This document shows positions 1 through 8,910 of a DNA stretch of 64,000 bases, one piece after another (within the stretch, counting starts at the first letter, position 1; every line of letters begins with the position of its first letter). Location: NCBI GenBank assembly GCA_027484605.1, contig JAIXSR010000035.1:39089-103088 (forward strand). The letters run 5' to 3'. This DNA comes from Hyphomicrobiales bacterium. GTDB taxonomy: Bacteria > Pseudomonadota > Alphaproteobacteria > Rhizobiales > Beijerinckiaceae. Below the pieces are notes generated by a model. The model was not told where the DNA came from. It searched no databases and saw only the letters and a program-made list of their open reading frames with translations. Made by a program: the position numbers and the translations under genes.

Positions 1-1
1 C

Positions 2-265
2 AAGGCCGCCTCGGCCAAGACCTCGGCAGAATCGTCGGCTGCCATCGTCAGCCATTGGGTTGCCGATTCCATCCAATCCGTCGAGACCTGGAAGGAGAAG
101 TTCGATCTCGACATGCTCGCGGCACGCGCAGAACGCGCCGACAAGCAGGCCAAGGCTGCTTCGGACATGGCCATGGAAGCTTTCTTTGCCGCCGAACGGG
201 CTGCCCTCCATGCCCGGCTTGCCCATGCGGATATGGAGAGCGCCAAGGCGGCTAAACCCTCCTGA
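2..265 (+). CDS. Hypothetical protein, C-terminal part only (cut by window edge)
   Basis: The frame is open from the first complete codon of the window to a TGA at 263-265, giving 87 residues with the start outside the window. It is missing from the ORF track as a gene because it has no start here. The sequence is rich in Ala, Glu and Lys with regular spacing, so it is probably mostly helical, possibly amphipathic or coiled coil; phrases such as ETWKEKFDLDM and AERADKQAKAASDM show this. No catalytic motif or membrane segment is visible. I do not recognise the family. The two track ORFs at 55 and 60 are other frames of this region. Confidence 0.6.
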   Translation, partial: KAASAKTSAESSAAIVSHWVADSIQSVETWKEKFDLDMLAARAERADKQAKAASDMAMEAFFAAERAALHARLAHADMESAKAAKPS

Positions 266-409
266 GCGTTACCGGCTTTCAAGCCTGACGGGCTGGACCT
301 CTCTCCGGCCGCGGCGCTTTTCCTGCCTCACGGTGCTGACAATGTTCAAGATAGCCGGCTTGCCATGCTTCCCAGGGGCAGGCCGGGCCCGATCAAGAGG
401 AATCCCTTC

Positions 410-562
410 GTGACACTGAGCCGAACCACCCTGATCGTCATCATCATCGTGATTTCCGCCATAGCTGCGGCGAGCCTCGGCGGGCTTCTTTACCAGCGCA
501 ACAAGGCCGGAACCGTCGAAATCCGGCTCGACAAGGGTGGAATCCGGATTGAAGGGAACTGA
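410..562 (+). CDS. Small single-span membrane protein, hypothetical
   Basis: About 50 residues if translated from the GTG at 410, which has a GAGGAAT Shine-Dalgarno nine bases upstream; the track start at 365 adds 15 basic residues but has no visible ribosome binding site. Residues about 8-28 (LIVIIIVISAIAAASLGGLL) form one hydrophobic segment followed by a positively charged and then mixed tail (EIRLDKGGIRIEG). It lies immediately upstream of, and may overlap by 26 bases, the ABC membrane-domain gene, so the two are probably co-transcribed. Function unknown; it could be a small partner of that transporter, but this is inference from position only. Confidence 0.5.
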   Translation: MTLSRTTLIVIIIVISAIAAASLGGLLYQRNKAGTVEIRLDKGGIRIEGN

Positions 563-1658
563 GCCTCCGGCAGGCGTGATCTCTGTAATCGATCCCGGCC
601 TCCCGCATCCCGACACTGCAAGGCTGATCCGATACTTCTTCGGGTTGGCCAACGGGTTCTGGTCGGGCCCCCAATCCCGACAGGCATGGGGCCTGAGCGC
701 CGGGTTCGTGCTGAGTCTCGTCGCAAACATGGCCATCGCCCTGGCGATCAATCTCTGGAACAAGTTCTTTTTCGATGCGCTCCAGAACCGAGACGAGGGC
801 GCGCTCCTCTGGAGCATCGCCTACATGGTTATGCTGGCCATCGGCGCCGCTTTGGCCGCCATCGCGCTGCTTCAGGTCCGGATGCGCCTCCAGCTTCGAT
901 GGCGCGAATGGCTGACCACCGCCCTGATTGCCCTCTGGCTTGGCGGGCGCAAGCCGGTATGCCCCGAAACGCCAGAGCCGCTCGACAATCCCGAAGCCCG
1001 CATTGCCGAAGACGGCCGGCTTTCAATCGAGATCCTGGTCGATCTTGCCGGAGGCGTCATCAATACGCTGCTGGCGCTGTGCTCCTTCAGCCTGGTGCTC
1101 TGGTATGTCGGCGGCGCGATTGTGGTGAACGGCATCACCATCCCGGGGTATCTGGTCATCGTCGTTGTCATCTATACGGGGCTGACCTCGGTCGGCATGT
1201 ATCTGCTCGGCTGGCCGCTCGTTGCGCGCGTCGAGGACAAGGCGCAGGCCGAAGGCAATCTTCGCTACGAACTCACCAAGGCGCGCCAGAATGCCGGATC
1301 GACCTCGGGCTTCGGCAAGGACAGGGCGATCCTGAGCCGGTCATTCGATGCTCTCGCCTTGCTCTGGATGGAACTGATCGGCCGGCAATCCAAGATGGCC
1401 TGTTTCTCGAGCGGAAGTTCGGTCCTCTCGGCCGGCATCCCGCTCCTGCTCTGCGCGCCGAAATTCCTTTCCGGCGAGATGAGCCTCGGCGATCTTATCC
1501 AGGCTTCCGCGGCCTTCGTGCAGGTCCATGCGGCATTGAACTGGCCGGCGGACAATGCCATGGGGCTGGCCCATTGGGCGGCCTCTGCCCGCCGCGTGGC
1601 CGCGCTCGATCGCGCCTGCCGGCAGGATGCAGCTTGCCAGGAGCCGATCAAGGGCTAG
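537..1658 (+). CDS. YddA-type ABC exporter membrane domain without an ATPase domain (probably truncated)
   Basis: The protein resembles the membrane half of YddA/ABC_membrane_2 (PF06472) transporters: LWNKFFFDALQNRD near residue 85 and DNPEARIAEDGRLS near residue 150 match the conserved FYDALQ and NPDQRI-x-D positions, and several hydrophobic segments follow. Full family members are near 580 residues with a C-terminal nucleotide-binding domain. Here the frame stops at 373 residues, right where that domain should begin (AASARRVAALD), and no Walker A sequence follows before the convergent next gene. It is therefore either a decayed transporter or a membrane-only derivative. The start is uncertain: GTG 537 overlaps the upstream small gene, GTG 576 does not. 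Confidence 0.7.
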   Translation: MESGLKGTEPPAGVISVIDPGLPHPDTARLIRYFFGLANGFWSGPQSRQAWGLSAGFVLSLVANMAIALAINLWNKFFFDALQNRDEGALLWSIAYMVMLAIGAALAAIALLQVRMRLQLRWREWLTTALIALWLGGRKPVCPETPEPLDNPEARIAEDGRLSIEILVDLAGGVINTLLALCSFSLVLWYVGGAIVVNGITIPGYLVIVVVIYTGLTSVGMYLLGWPLVARVEDKAQAEGNLRYELTKARQNAGSTSGFGKDRAILSRSFDALALLWMELIGRQSKMACFSSGSSVLSAGIPLLLCAPKFLSGEMSLGDLIQASAAFVQVHAALNWPADNAMGLAHWAASARRVAALDRACRQDAACQEPIKG

Positions 1659-1678
1659 GCAGGCATCACGCCCTTGTA

Positions 1679-2410
1679 TCAGGCGACGGCCGGCAGCAGC
1701 GGCGTGTTGGTCCCCGTGGAAATCCGGCCATCGACCACCTCGATGATCCTGTCGGTCTGTCTTGCCAGTTCCATGTTGTGGGTGACGATCAGAAAGGTCG
1801 TCCTGTTCGCCAGATTGACCTCCCGCATCAGCGCCAGAACGCTTTCGGCCGATTTCGTATCGAGATTGCCGGTGGGTTCATCGGCAAGGATCAGCGCGGG
1901 GTTCATGGCAAGCGCCCGCGCAATGGCGACACGCTGTTGCTGGCCTCCGGACATCGCATTGGCGAGATTGTCCTTCCGGGCCGCAAGGCCCACGCGCCCG
2001 AGCAGGCTCTCGGCATTCCGGCGCATCGCCTCGTCAGGCCAGCCCCGATCCACGAGCTGGGGCATCATCACGTTCTCGAGGGCCGTGAAGGCCGGGATCA
2101 GCAGCGCGTTCTGGAACACGAACCCGATCCTGCGGCTGCGCAGGCGGGTCAGCTCTGCATCGGCCAGGCTGTCTGTATCGGCGCCCATGATGAAGACCTT
2201 TCCCGCCGTCGCGCGGTCGAGCAGGCCGATGATGTTCAGCAGCGTGCTCTTGCCGGAGCCGGATGGGCCGATCAGCGCGCAGAACTCGCCCTGCTCGATG
2301 ACGAGGTCAATACCATGGAGGATCTCGATCTCGACATCCGTCCCGATGCCGAAGGACCGGCGAACCCCTTCGAGCCTGAGCACGGGCGGCGTTGCGGGGA
2401 TGTCAGCCAC
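1679..2410 (-). CDS. ABC transporter ATP-binding protein, MacB/LolD/DevA type
   Basis: 243-residue nucleotide-binding subunit that would energise the adjacent FtsX-fold permease. Walker [10 protein letters not shown] lies near residue 49, the Q-loop is [11 protein letters not shown], the signature is [14 protein letters not shown], and Walker B is [13 protein letters not shown], all intact. The family (LolD, MacB N-terminal domain, DevA, FtsE) powers substrate extrusion or lipoprotein and peptide release across the envelope rather than import. It is the last gene of a three-gene minus-strand operon; its ATG at 2410 overlaps the permease stop at 2403, which suggests translational coupling. The substrate cannot be deduced from the sequence. 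Confidence 0.9.
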   Translation of the reverse strand: MADIPATPPVLRLEGVRRSFGIGTDVEIEILHGIDLVIEQGEFCALIGPSGSGKSTLLNIIGLLDRATAGKVFIMGADTDSLADAELTRLRSRRIGFVFQNALLIPAFTALENVMMPQLVDRGWPDEAMRRNAESLLGRVGLAARKDNLANAMSGGQQQRVAIARALAMNPALILADEPTGNLDTKSAESVLALMREVNLANRTTFLIVTHNMELARQTDRIIEVVDGRISTGTNTPLLPAVA

Positions 2411-3629
2411 GGATGGCCTCGACAGGGTTGAGGCGCGAGGCGCTGATGGCCGGCATCAGTGCTGCCAGCAGCCCCGTCAGGGTTGCGACAAGGCCGGCAA
2501 TGAGAAACAGCCCCGGCGCCAGCGTGATCACGAAGAACGGCGTTCCATCCGGATTGCGCGCGAAGATGCGCCAGAGCTGCACGAAGCCGGCCCCGAGCGC
2601 GGAACCGACGATCGAACCCAGCAAGCCGACAATCGCACCCTGCAACAGGAAAATCCGCAGGATCTGGCCGCGCGAAGCCCCCATGGCCCGGAGAATGCCG
2701 ATCTCCTTCGAGCGCTGGACGACGGACACGACCAGAACGCTGGCTATGCCGAGCGCGACCGCGAGGCCAACAAAGAACTGGATGGCGCGGTTTGCCGCCG
2801 TCTGGGTCCTGAGAGACGTGAAGAGCTGGTCGAAAGTCTTGATCCAGCTATCCGCCTGCAAGCCGGTTTCCGCAGCCATCCGGAGAGCCATGCTCTCCGC
2901 GGTCATCGGGTCCGCCACGTTGATGTCGAGCGCATTGGCCCCGCCTTGCAGGCCGAGCAGGTTCTGCGCGGCGCGGAGCGGCACGAAGACGCTCCGCTCG
3001 TTGGCGCCCCGGTTCCCCAGATCGAAAATCCCGGAAATCGTATAGATCTCGTCGATCCCCGTGGCGCTCCGGATATGGATCTTCTCGCCAAGGCCAACGC
3101 CGAGATTGATCGCCAGCTGGCTGCCCACGAGCATGTCATTCGCCGCGAGCCGGGCCGAGCCCGAGATGATCTTCTCGGGGAGATTGACGATCTTGTAGAA
3201 AGGCTCGCTCTCGATCCCGCTGAGGGTGATGGCCTTGCTGGCATCGCCGCGCACCGCGAAGGCGGCGCCGGAGACCGAGGGCGAGACGACGGTGACATCC
3301 GGGATGGATTGCAGCAATGCCCGGATCTTCTGCCATTGATCGATGGAGCGCAGCTTCTGGGCCGGGGCCTGGATGGTGGCGATCTCTCCGGCAATCCTTG
3401 GGTCCCGCAACGGGCGCGCCTCGTCTTTCGGCGGCGAGATGGCGATATGGGGCTGCGTGCTCAGGATCCGGGTGAAGATATTGGCCTGCACAGCCAGAAG
3501 CAGCGCGGACATGAAGACCACCACGGCGACACCGACCGATGCGCCGACCACGGTGAGCAGGGTCTGTGCGCGCCCCTCCTTCAGGAAGCGGACAGCGGCG
3601 ATCCATTCGAACGGCAGGAGCGGGTTCAT
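2403..3629 (-). CDS. ABC transporter permease, FtsX/MacB fold
   Basis: 408 residues from the ATG at 3629, which overlaps the stop of the upstream adaptor gene (ATGA); the longer track ORF starts inside that gene. An N-terminal membrane segment ([23 protein letters not shown]) precedes a large periplasmic domain of about 220 residues, then three membrane segments at the C-terminus with the FtsX-type sequence [17 protein letters not shown] and the closing [16 protein letters not shown]. This topology is typical of MacB and DevC mechanotransmission ABC proteins. It forms one exporter with the flanking ATPase and HlyD-type adaptor. The substrate is unknown. Confidence 0.9.
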   Translation of the reverse strand: MNPLLPFEWIAAVRFLKEGRAQTLLTVVGASVGVAVVVFMSALLLAVQANIFTRILSTQPHIAISPPKDEARPLRDPRIAGEIATIQAPAQKLRSIDQWQKIRALLQSIPDVTVVSPSVSGAAFAVRGDASKAITLSGIESEPFYKIVNLPEKIISGSARLAANDMLVGSQLAINLGVGLGEKIHIRSATGIDEIYTISGIFDLGNRGANERSVFVPLRAAQNLLGLQGGANALDINVADPMTAESMALRMAAETGLQADSWIKTFDQLFTSLRTQTAANRAIQFFVGLAVALGIASVLVVSVVQRSKEIGILRAMGASRGQILRIFLLQGAIVGLLGSIVGSALGAGFVQLWRIFARNPDGTPFFVITLAPGLFLIAGLVATLTGLLAALMPAISASRLNPVEAIRG

Positions 3630-4834
3630 ATCAGCCTGACCCGGACCCGCTGGCCCGATTTCGTCCCGACATCCATCGCCGGCACAACGGCCTCGCCCTC
3701 CACCACGCCTTCCCGGATCTCGATGAGGGCTGCGCCGCGCGCCCCGAGCTTCACCGGCTTGCGGATGGTCCGGTTGCCGGCAACGGCAAGGACCCATGGC
3801 GCAGCCGACAGGCTGTCCCGGACGGCATTGGCGGGCAGGACCAGCACAAGGGACCGGCGCGCGACCTCGATATCGACCGAGACGGTCATGTCCTCGCGGA
3901 GATAACGCGGCGGTTCCGGCACGGAGAGCTTGACCTCGACCGAGCCGCGCGCCGGATCCACGGCGGGATTGATGAAGACAAGGATCGCCTTGAAATGCTC
4001 GGCCGGATAGGCATCGGCCGAGGCAAGCGCTGGCTGGTCCTGCGCAATGAGCCCCAGATTGCGCTCGTCGATCTGGACGACAAGGCGGGTCTCTCGGGCC
4101 GGCGAGACGACAAGCAGGGCCTTGCCCGGCTGGGCCACGGCACCCGGCTCGACATTGCGCGTGATGACAAGCCCGTCGGCCGGTGCCCGGATCGTCATAT
4201 AGGCGAGCCGCGCTTCGGCGAGTTGCAATGTCGCACGGGCCTGATCGAGGGCTGCCTCGGCCAGCTTCACTTCGGAGCCGCCGGGTGCTGTCGCGACCAC
4301 CTGCAATCGCGCCACCAGAACCTGCGCCGTTCCGACATCGAGCGCCCGCCGGGCCTCGTCCAGCTGGACCGGCGTCGCATAGCCACGCCCTGCCAGCTGG
4401 CTGACCCGGTCGAACTGGTTATGGGCATTGATCTCGTTGGCCTTGGCCTGTTCCAGAACCTGCTGGGCGTTCGGCGCCTTGATCTCGGCCATTTGCAGCA
4501 ACTGGGCTTCGGCCTGATGGATCCCTGCGCGGGCAAGCGTGACATTCGCCCGGACTTCCGCATCCTGAAGCTGGATCAACACGTCGTTTGCCCTGACGCG
4601 CTGGCCTTCGATGACGGGAATTTCGGCCACGACGCCGGCAATCTGCGTGCTGATCTCGACGCGGGACGGGGTTTCGACCCGTCCTGTGGCGACAATGGTC
4701 TGCACGATATCCCGCCGTTCGACCCGCGAGACCGCGACCACATCGCCGAAAACCTGCTTCCAGCCAAAGGCCGCGGCCAGGCTGCCCGAGGCAAGGACGA
4801 GCGACGTCCAGAGGAGAATGCGGAGCGGGCTCAT
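3626..4834 (-). CDS. Periplasmic adaptor (membrane fusion) protein, HlyD/MacA/DevB family
   Basis: 402 residues from ATG 4834. An N-terminal signal-anchor (LRILLWTSLVLASGSLAAAFGW) is followed by a split biotinyl-lipoyl domain (VVAEIPVIEGQRVRANDVLIQL and IRAPADGLVITRNVEPG), a helical hairpin of about 130 residues between them, and a beta-barrel plus membrane-proximal domain. These are the parts of an adaptor that joins an inner-membrane ABC exporter to an outer-membrane channel. It is first in the operon with the FtsX permease and ATPase. No TolC-like channel gene is next to it, so the outer-membrane partner must be elsewhere. The gene faces away from arcD across a 212-base divergent region. 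Confidence 0.9.
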   Translation of the reverse strand: MSPLRILLWTSLVLASGSLAAAFGWKQVFGDVVAVSRVERRDIVQTIVATGRVETPSRVEISTQIAGVVAEIPVIEGQRVRANDVLIQLQDAEVRANVTLARAGIHQAEAQLLQMAEIKAPNAQQVLEQAKANEINAHNQFDRVSQLAGRGYATPVQLDEARRALDVGTAQVLVARLQVVATAPGGSEVKLAEAALDQARATLQLAEARLAYMTIRAPADGLVITRNVEPGAVAQPGKALLVVSPARETRLVVQIDERNLGLIAQDQPALASADAYPAEHFKAILVFINPAVDPARGSVEVKLSVPEPPRYLREDMTVSVDIEVARRSLVLVLPANAVRDSLSAAPWVLAVAGNRTIRKPVKLGARGAALIEIREGVVEGEAVVPAMDVGTKSGQRVRVRLI

Positions 4835-4957
4835 TGGTCGGGTCTGCCGAACGGGCCAGGTCGGGTCAGCATGAATCCTCCGGTACGCGCGGGATGGTTG
4901 CGGGCACACGGCCATCTGCGCGCCTCTTCGGAAGAGAAACGCGACTGCGCAAAGTTG

Positions 4958-4974
4958 GTTCCGGATCCCGGAAC
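4958..4974. promoter_or_regulatory. Perfect inverted repeat in the adaptor/arcD divergent region
   Basis: GTTCCGG and CCGGAAC form 7-base arms around ATC. It lies 73 bases upstream of the arcD start and 124 upstream of the divergent adaptor start. A shorter element, CTCTTC-G-GAAGAG, sits at 4924-4936. These could bind a regulator or form RNA hairpins. I found no TTGAT-N4-ATCAA FNR/ANR-type box here, although arc operons are often under such control. Confidence 0.35.
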
Positions 4975-5021
4975 GGAATTTGCCATTCCCGGGGGAACGT
5001 TTGGCGGGGCCCGGCGTTTCA

Positions 5022-5041
5022 TCTCCCGAAAAGCCGGGAGA
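5022..5041 (+). promoter_or_regulatory. Hairpin that sequesters the arcD ribosome binding site
   Basis: TCTCCCG and CGGGAGA pair around the loop AAAAGC. The 3' arm contains the GGGAG Shine-Dalgarno of arcD, whose ATG follows at 5047. If this stem forms in the mRNA it would hide the ribosome binding site, so arcD translation could be reduced until the stem is opened. The pairing is seen directly; any regulatory role is inference. Confidence 0.4.
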
Positions 5042-5046
5042 AAGCC

Positions 5047-6531
5047 ATGTCCGTCGTTGAGATCAGCACCGCAAGCCCTGTAACCCGGCGCGCCGAAGAG
5101 GCGCGAACCCTGGGCAAGGGCCTTCTCACCGCCCTTGTGATCGGTTCGATGATCGGGGCTGGCGTGTTCTCGCTGCCCCAGAACATGGCGGCCAGGGCGG
5201 GGCCCCTCGCGATTCTCATCGGCTGGGCGATTACCGGCATCGGGATGCTGGCCCTGGCGCTGGTCTATCAGTCGCTGTCGCGCCGGATGCCGCGGCTGAA
5301 TTCAGGCCCTTACGCCTATGCGCGGGCAGGTTTCGGCGACTTTGTCGGCTTCAACAGCGCATGGGGCTATTGGCTGAGCGCATGGCTGGGCAATGTATCC
5401 TATGCCGTCGTGCTGTTCGGGGCGCTGTCCTACTTCTGGCCGGCCTTCGGCGAGGGCAATACCTGGCAAGCCATTCTCGGCGCCTCCGCCGTGCTCTGGG
5501 CGATCCATTTCCTGATCCTCGGGGGCATCCGGACGGCGGCGATCACCAATCTGGTGACAACCATCGCCAAGATCGCGCCGATCGTCCTTTTCCTTGCGCT
5601 GATCCTGCTGGCCTTCCGGATCGACGTGTTCACGGCGGATTTCTCCGGCCTCGCGAAACCGGAGCTCGGCGGCATCCTCACCCAGGTCAAGAGCACGATG
5701 CTGGTCACGCTCTGGGTCTTCATCGGTGTCGAGGGGGCCAGCGTTGTCTCGGGCCGGGCCACCCATCGGCGGGATATCGGATTTGCCACCCTTGTCGGAT
5801 TTCTGGTCTGCCTTGCGCTCTATGCCGGCGTTTCCCTGCTCTCGCTGGGCATTCTTTCGCAAGGTGAACTGGCGGGGATGAAGAACCCCTCCATGGCCGG
5901 GGTCATGGCGGCGGTTGTCGGGCCCTGGGGCGCCATCGTGATCAACCTCGCCCTTGTCGTGTCGGTCCTCGGCGCCTTTCTGAGCTGGACCCTCCTGGCG
6001 GCGGAGATCCCGTTCGTGGTGGCGCGGGACGGGCTAATGCCGAAGGTCTTTGCGCAGGAAAATGCTTCGGGCTCACCGTCCGGTTCACTCTGGATCACCA
6101 ATGGACTGGTCCAGCTCGTGCTGATCGTCGCCTATTTCGCGAACTCGACGTACCAGGCGCTGTTCTCCATCGCCTCGGTGGCCATCCTGGTGCCCTATGT
6201 CCTGTCCGGTGCCTATGCGCTGAAACTGGCCGTCGCGCGGCAAGGCTATGGTCCGCAGGAGGAATCGGGCCGCGACATCGCCATCGGTGGCCTTGCCACG
6301 CTGTATGGCGCCTGGCTCGTCTATGCGGCCGATACCAAATATCTTTTCCTCTGCGCGATGCTCTATGCCGCCGGTGTCATCGTGTTCACCTGGGCCCGCA
6401 TTGAACGCGGATCCCTGACGCGCAGGGTCCGCGTCTTCACCTTCATCGAATTTGTTCTCGCCGTTGCCCTGGTTCTGACCGGGCTCGCTGCGGCCTGGTT
6501 CAGCTTCAACGGCACCCTTTCGCTTGCCTGA
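5047..6531 (+). CDS. arcD: Arginine:ornithine antiporter ArcD (APC superfamily)
   Basis: 494-residue inner-membrane exchanger expected to take up arginine and export ornithine for the arginine deiminase pathway. ATG 5047 has GGGAGAAAG upstream; the track ORF starting at 4834 runs through the divergent control region. The first membrane segment contains the APC glycine motif GSMIGAGVFSLPQNMA, and about a dozen hydrophobic segments follow, including NSGPYAYARAGFGDFVGF, as in ArcD/ArcE-type exchangers of P. aeruginosa and lactic bacteria. The head of the operon followed by arcA, arcB and arcC makes the assignment strong even though related lysine or histidine exchangers look alike. Confidence 0.9.
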   Translation: MSVVEISTASPVTRRAEEARTLGKGLLTALVIGSMIGAGVFSLPQNMAARAGPLAILIGWAITGIGMLALALVYQSLSRRMPRLNSGPYAYARAGFGDFVGFNSAWGYWLSAWLGNVSYAVVLFGALSYFWPAFGEGNTWQAILGASAVLWAIHFLILGGIRTAAITNLVTTIAKIAPIVLFLALILLAFRIDVFTADFSGLAKPELGGILTQVKSTMLVTLWVFIGVEGASVVSGRATHRRDIGFATLVGFLVCLALYAGVSLLSLGILSQGELAGMKNPSMAGVMAAVVGPWGAIVINLALVVSVLGAFLSWTLLAAEIPFVVARDGLMPKVFAQENASGSPSGSLWITNGLVQLVLIVAYFANSTYQALFSIASVAILVPYVLSGAYALKLAVARQGYGPQEESGRDIAIGGLATLYGAWLVYAADTKYLFLCAMLYAAGVIVFTWARIERGSLTRRVRVFTFIEFVLAVALVLTGLAAAWFSFNGTLSLA

Positions 6532-6558
6532 GGCAGGCCCCGGCCCGAGGAGGCTCCC

Positions 6559-7842
6559 ATGGAACTGACGACAATGCCCAATCGTTCTGTCGAACCCGCG
6601 AAGGGCCGAAGCCTGATGGCAGCCGGGCTGGGGGTTCACTCCGAAATCGGCCGGCTCCGGCGCGTCCTCGTCAACAAGCCGGATCTGGCGATGAAGCGGC
6701 TGACGCCGTCCAATTGCCATGACCTGCTGTTCGACGACGTTCTGTGGGTCAGGAAGGCCCGGGAAGAACATGATGCCTTCACGGACATGATGCGGGAGCG
6801 CGGCATCGAGGTGCTCGAGGTTCTCGATCTGCTGGCCGAGACACTCGAACAGGACGAGGCCCGCAAATGGCTGATGGAAAAACGTCTGCCCGCCCATGAC
6901 CTCGATGTCGTGCTTCAGGGAGAACTTCTCGCCTGGCTTTCCGAAAAGTCGGCCCGGGAACTCGCCACCCTTCTGATCGGCGGCGTGACGAAAGCGGAAA
7001 CGCCCTTCAACGGCGGCAGTCTGGTCCTCGCGGCCATGCAGGGCAGCGATTTCCTGCTGGCCCCGCTGCCCAACCAGCTGTTCACGCGCGATTCCTCCTG
7101 CTGGATCTACGACCAGCTTGCCATCAACCCGATGTATTGGCCGGCGCGGCGGCCGGAGGCGCTCAACATGGCCGCCATCTACCGGTTTCACCCGGTCTTT
7201 CCGGATATCGGCTTCGGATTGTTCGGCGAGCCCACGGGAGACGGGTCGGGGAAGACCTCGCTTGAAGGCGGCGACGTGATGCCGATCGGCAAGCGCGTGG
7301 TTCTGATCGGCATGGGCGAGCGGACAACCCCGCAGGCCGTCATGCGGCTGGCAACAGCCTTGTTCGAAGCCGGGGCGGTCGACCGTGTCATCGCCGCGTT
7401 GATGCCGCGCGATCGCAGCTTCATGCATCTCGATACCGTCTTCACGTTCTGCGATCATGATCTCGTGACGGTCTATCCCCCCGTCATTGACCGGATCCAG
7501 GCCTTTTCCATCATGCCGGGCAAGGACAAGGCCCATCCCGATGTGATCGAGGAAGGCGCCTCCTTTCTCGAAGTCGTCAAGGATGCCCTCGGCCTTCGCA
7601 GCCTGAGGATCATCCCGACCGGAGGTGATGCATTCGAGGCCGAAAGGGAACAATGGGATGACGGCAACAATGTCGTCGCGCTCGAACCCGGCGTGGTGGT
7701 CGGCTATGCCCGGAACGACGATACCAATACGCGGCTGCGGCATGCCGGCATCGAGGTGATCACCATTTCCGGCAGCGAACTCGGGCGCGGGCGTGGCGGC
7801 AGTCACTGCATGACCTGCCCGATCTCGCGCGACCCGGTCTGA
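6559..7842 (+). CDS. arcA: Arginine deiminase
   Basis: Hydrolyses L-arginine to citrulline and ammonia, the first step of the arginine deiminase pathway in the cytoplasm. The 427-residue length fits the family (about 400-420). Visible active-site regions are NQLFTRDSS near residue 175, EGGDVMPIG near 235, MHLDTVFTF near 294, and the C-terminal GGSHCMTCP carrying the nucleophilic cysteine (Cys417). The ATG is preceded by GAGGAGGCTCCC. It starts 27 bases after arcD and ends 13 bases before arcB, consistent with one transcript. Confidence 0.97.
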   Translation: MELTTMPNRSVEPAKGRSLMAAGLGVHSEIGRLRRVLVNKPDLAMKRLTPSNCHDLLFDDVLWVRKAREEHDAFTDMMRERGIEVLEVLDLLAETLEQDEARKWLMEKRLPAHDLDVVLQGELLAWLSEKSARELATLLIGGVTKAETPFNGGSLVLAAMQGSDFLLAPLPNQLFTRDSSCWIYDQLAINPMYWPARRPEALNMAAIYRFHPVFPDIGFGLFGEPTGDGSGKTSLEGGDVMPIGKRVVLIGMGERTTPQAVMRLATALFEAGAVDRVIAALMPRDRSFMHLDTVFTFCDHDLVTVYPPVIDRIQAFSIMPGKDKAHPDVIEEGASFLEVVKDALGLRSLRIIPTGGDAFEAEREQWDDGNNVVALEPGVVVGYARNDDTNTRLRHAGIEVITISGSELGRGRGGSHCMTCPISRDPV

Positions 7843-7855
7843 GAGGGGTCGAGCC

Positions 7856-8857
7856 ATGCCGATGAACCTCAAGGGCCGCAGCCTCATCAGTCTCGATGAC
7901 ATCTCTGCCACAGAAATCCGGCATCTCCTCACGCTTGCCGCCGAACTGAAGGCGGCCAAGCATGCGGGAACCGAAGTGCCGCGCCTCGCGCGGAAGAACA
8001 TCGCCCTGATCTTCGAGAAGGATTCCACCCGTACCCGCACGGGCTTCGAGGTGGCTGCCTATGACCAAGGCGCGCATGTGACCTATCTCGGCCCGACGGG
8101 GAGCCAGATCGGCCACAAGGAGTCGATGAAGGATACCGCACGGGTTCTCGGTCGCATGTACGACGCCATCGAGTATCGGGGCTTCAGCCAGGACCTCGTC
8201 AAACAGCTGGCCCTCCATGCCGGCGTGCCCGTCTATAACGGCCTCACGGACGAGGCGCATCCGACGCAGATCATCGCCGATATGCTGACGATGCGGGAAT
8301 ATACTCACAAGCATCTCTCGGATATGGCCGTGACCTTCCTCGGCGATATCCGGAACAATGTGGCCCGCTCCCTCAGCGTCGGGGCGATGAAGGTCGGTCT
8401 CGACCTGAGGCTCTGCGGGCCGGCCGAATTCCGGCCGGATGACGCGTTCGTCGATCATCTTAAGGCGCTGGCTGGCGCAAGCGGAGCGAAGCTGACGATC
8501 ACGGACACCATCGCAAAGGCCGTCGCCGGAGCCGACTTCATCTACACCGATGTCTGGCTGTCGATGGGGGAAGCGAAGGCCCTCTGGGCAGAGCGCATCG
8601 AACGGCTCGGCCCCTATCGCGTGACGGCCGATGTCATGCGGGCAAGCGGAAACCCGCATGCGAAATTCATGCATTGCCTGCCCGCCTTCCATAATGCCGA
8701 CACGGAGATCGGAGCCAGCCTCGAGAAGGAGTTCGGCATTGTCGGGCTCGAGGTCACGGAGGAGGTCTTCGAAAGCCGGGCCTCGATCGTCTTCGATCAG
8801 GCCGAGAACCGGATGCATGCCATCAAGGCGATCCTTCTTGCCACCATCGGCAACTGA
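7856..8857 (+). CDS. arcB: Ornithine carbamoyltransferase, catabolic type
   Basis: Phosphorolyses citrulline to ornithine and carbamoyl phosphate in the arginine deiminase pathway. The 333-residue protein has the carbamoyl phosphate loop STRTRTGFE (near 57), the catabolic-type segment [20 protein letters not shown], and the ornithine-binding HCLPAFHN near 272. Length and the GHKES segment match catabolic OTCs (P. aeruginosa ArcB 336) better than the shorter anabolic ArgF. GAGGGG precedes the ATG. Context between arcA and arcC supports the catabolic role. Confidence 0.96.
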   Translation: MPMNLKGRSLISLDDISATEIRHLLTLAAELKAAKHAGTEVPRLARKNIALIFEKDSTRTRTGFEVAAYDQGAHVTYLGPTGSQIGHKESMKDTARVLGRMYDAIEYRGFSQDLVKQLALHAGVPVYNGLTDEAHPTQIIADMLTMREYTHKHLSDMAVTFLGDIRNNVARSLSVGAMKVGLDLRLCGPAEFRPDDAFVDHLKALAGASGAKLTITDTIAKAVAGADFIYTDVWLSMGEAKALWAERIERLGPYRVTADVMRASGNPHAKFMHCLPAFHNADTEIGASLEKEFGIVGLEVTEEVFESRASIVFDQAENRMHAIKAILLATIGN

Positions 8858-8910
8858 TTGTCCGGAGCCACCCGATGCTGCCGCCCCGATCCACCCTCGA
8901 AAGCCGGAAG

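Noticed and set aside
1674-3905. 743-codon open frame on the plus strand
   Set aside because: Shadow of the ABC ATPase and permease genes, whose motifs are intact on the minus strand.
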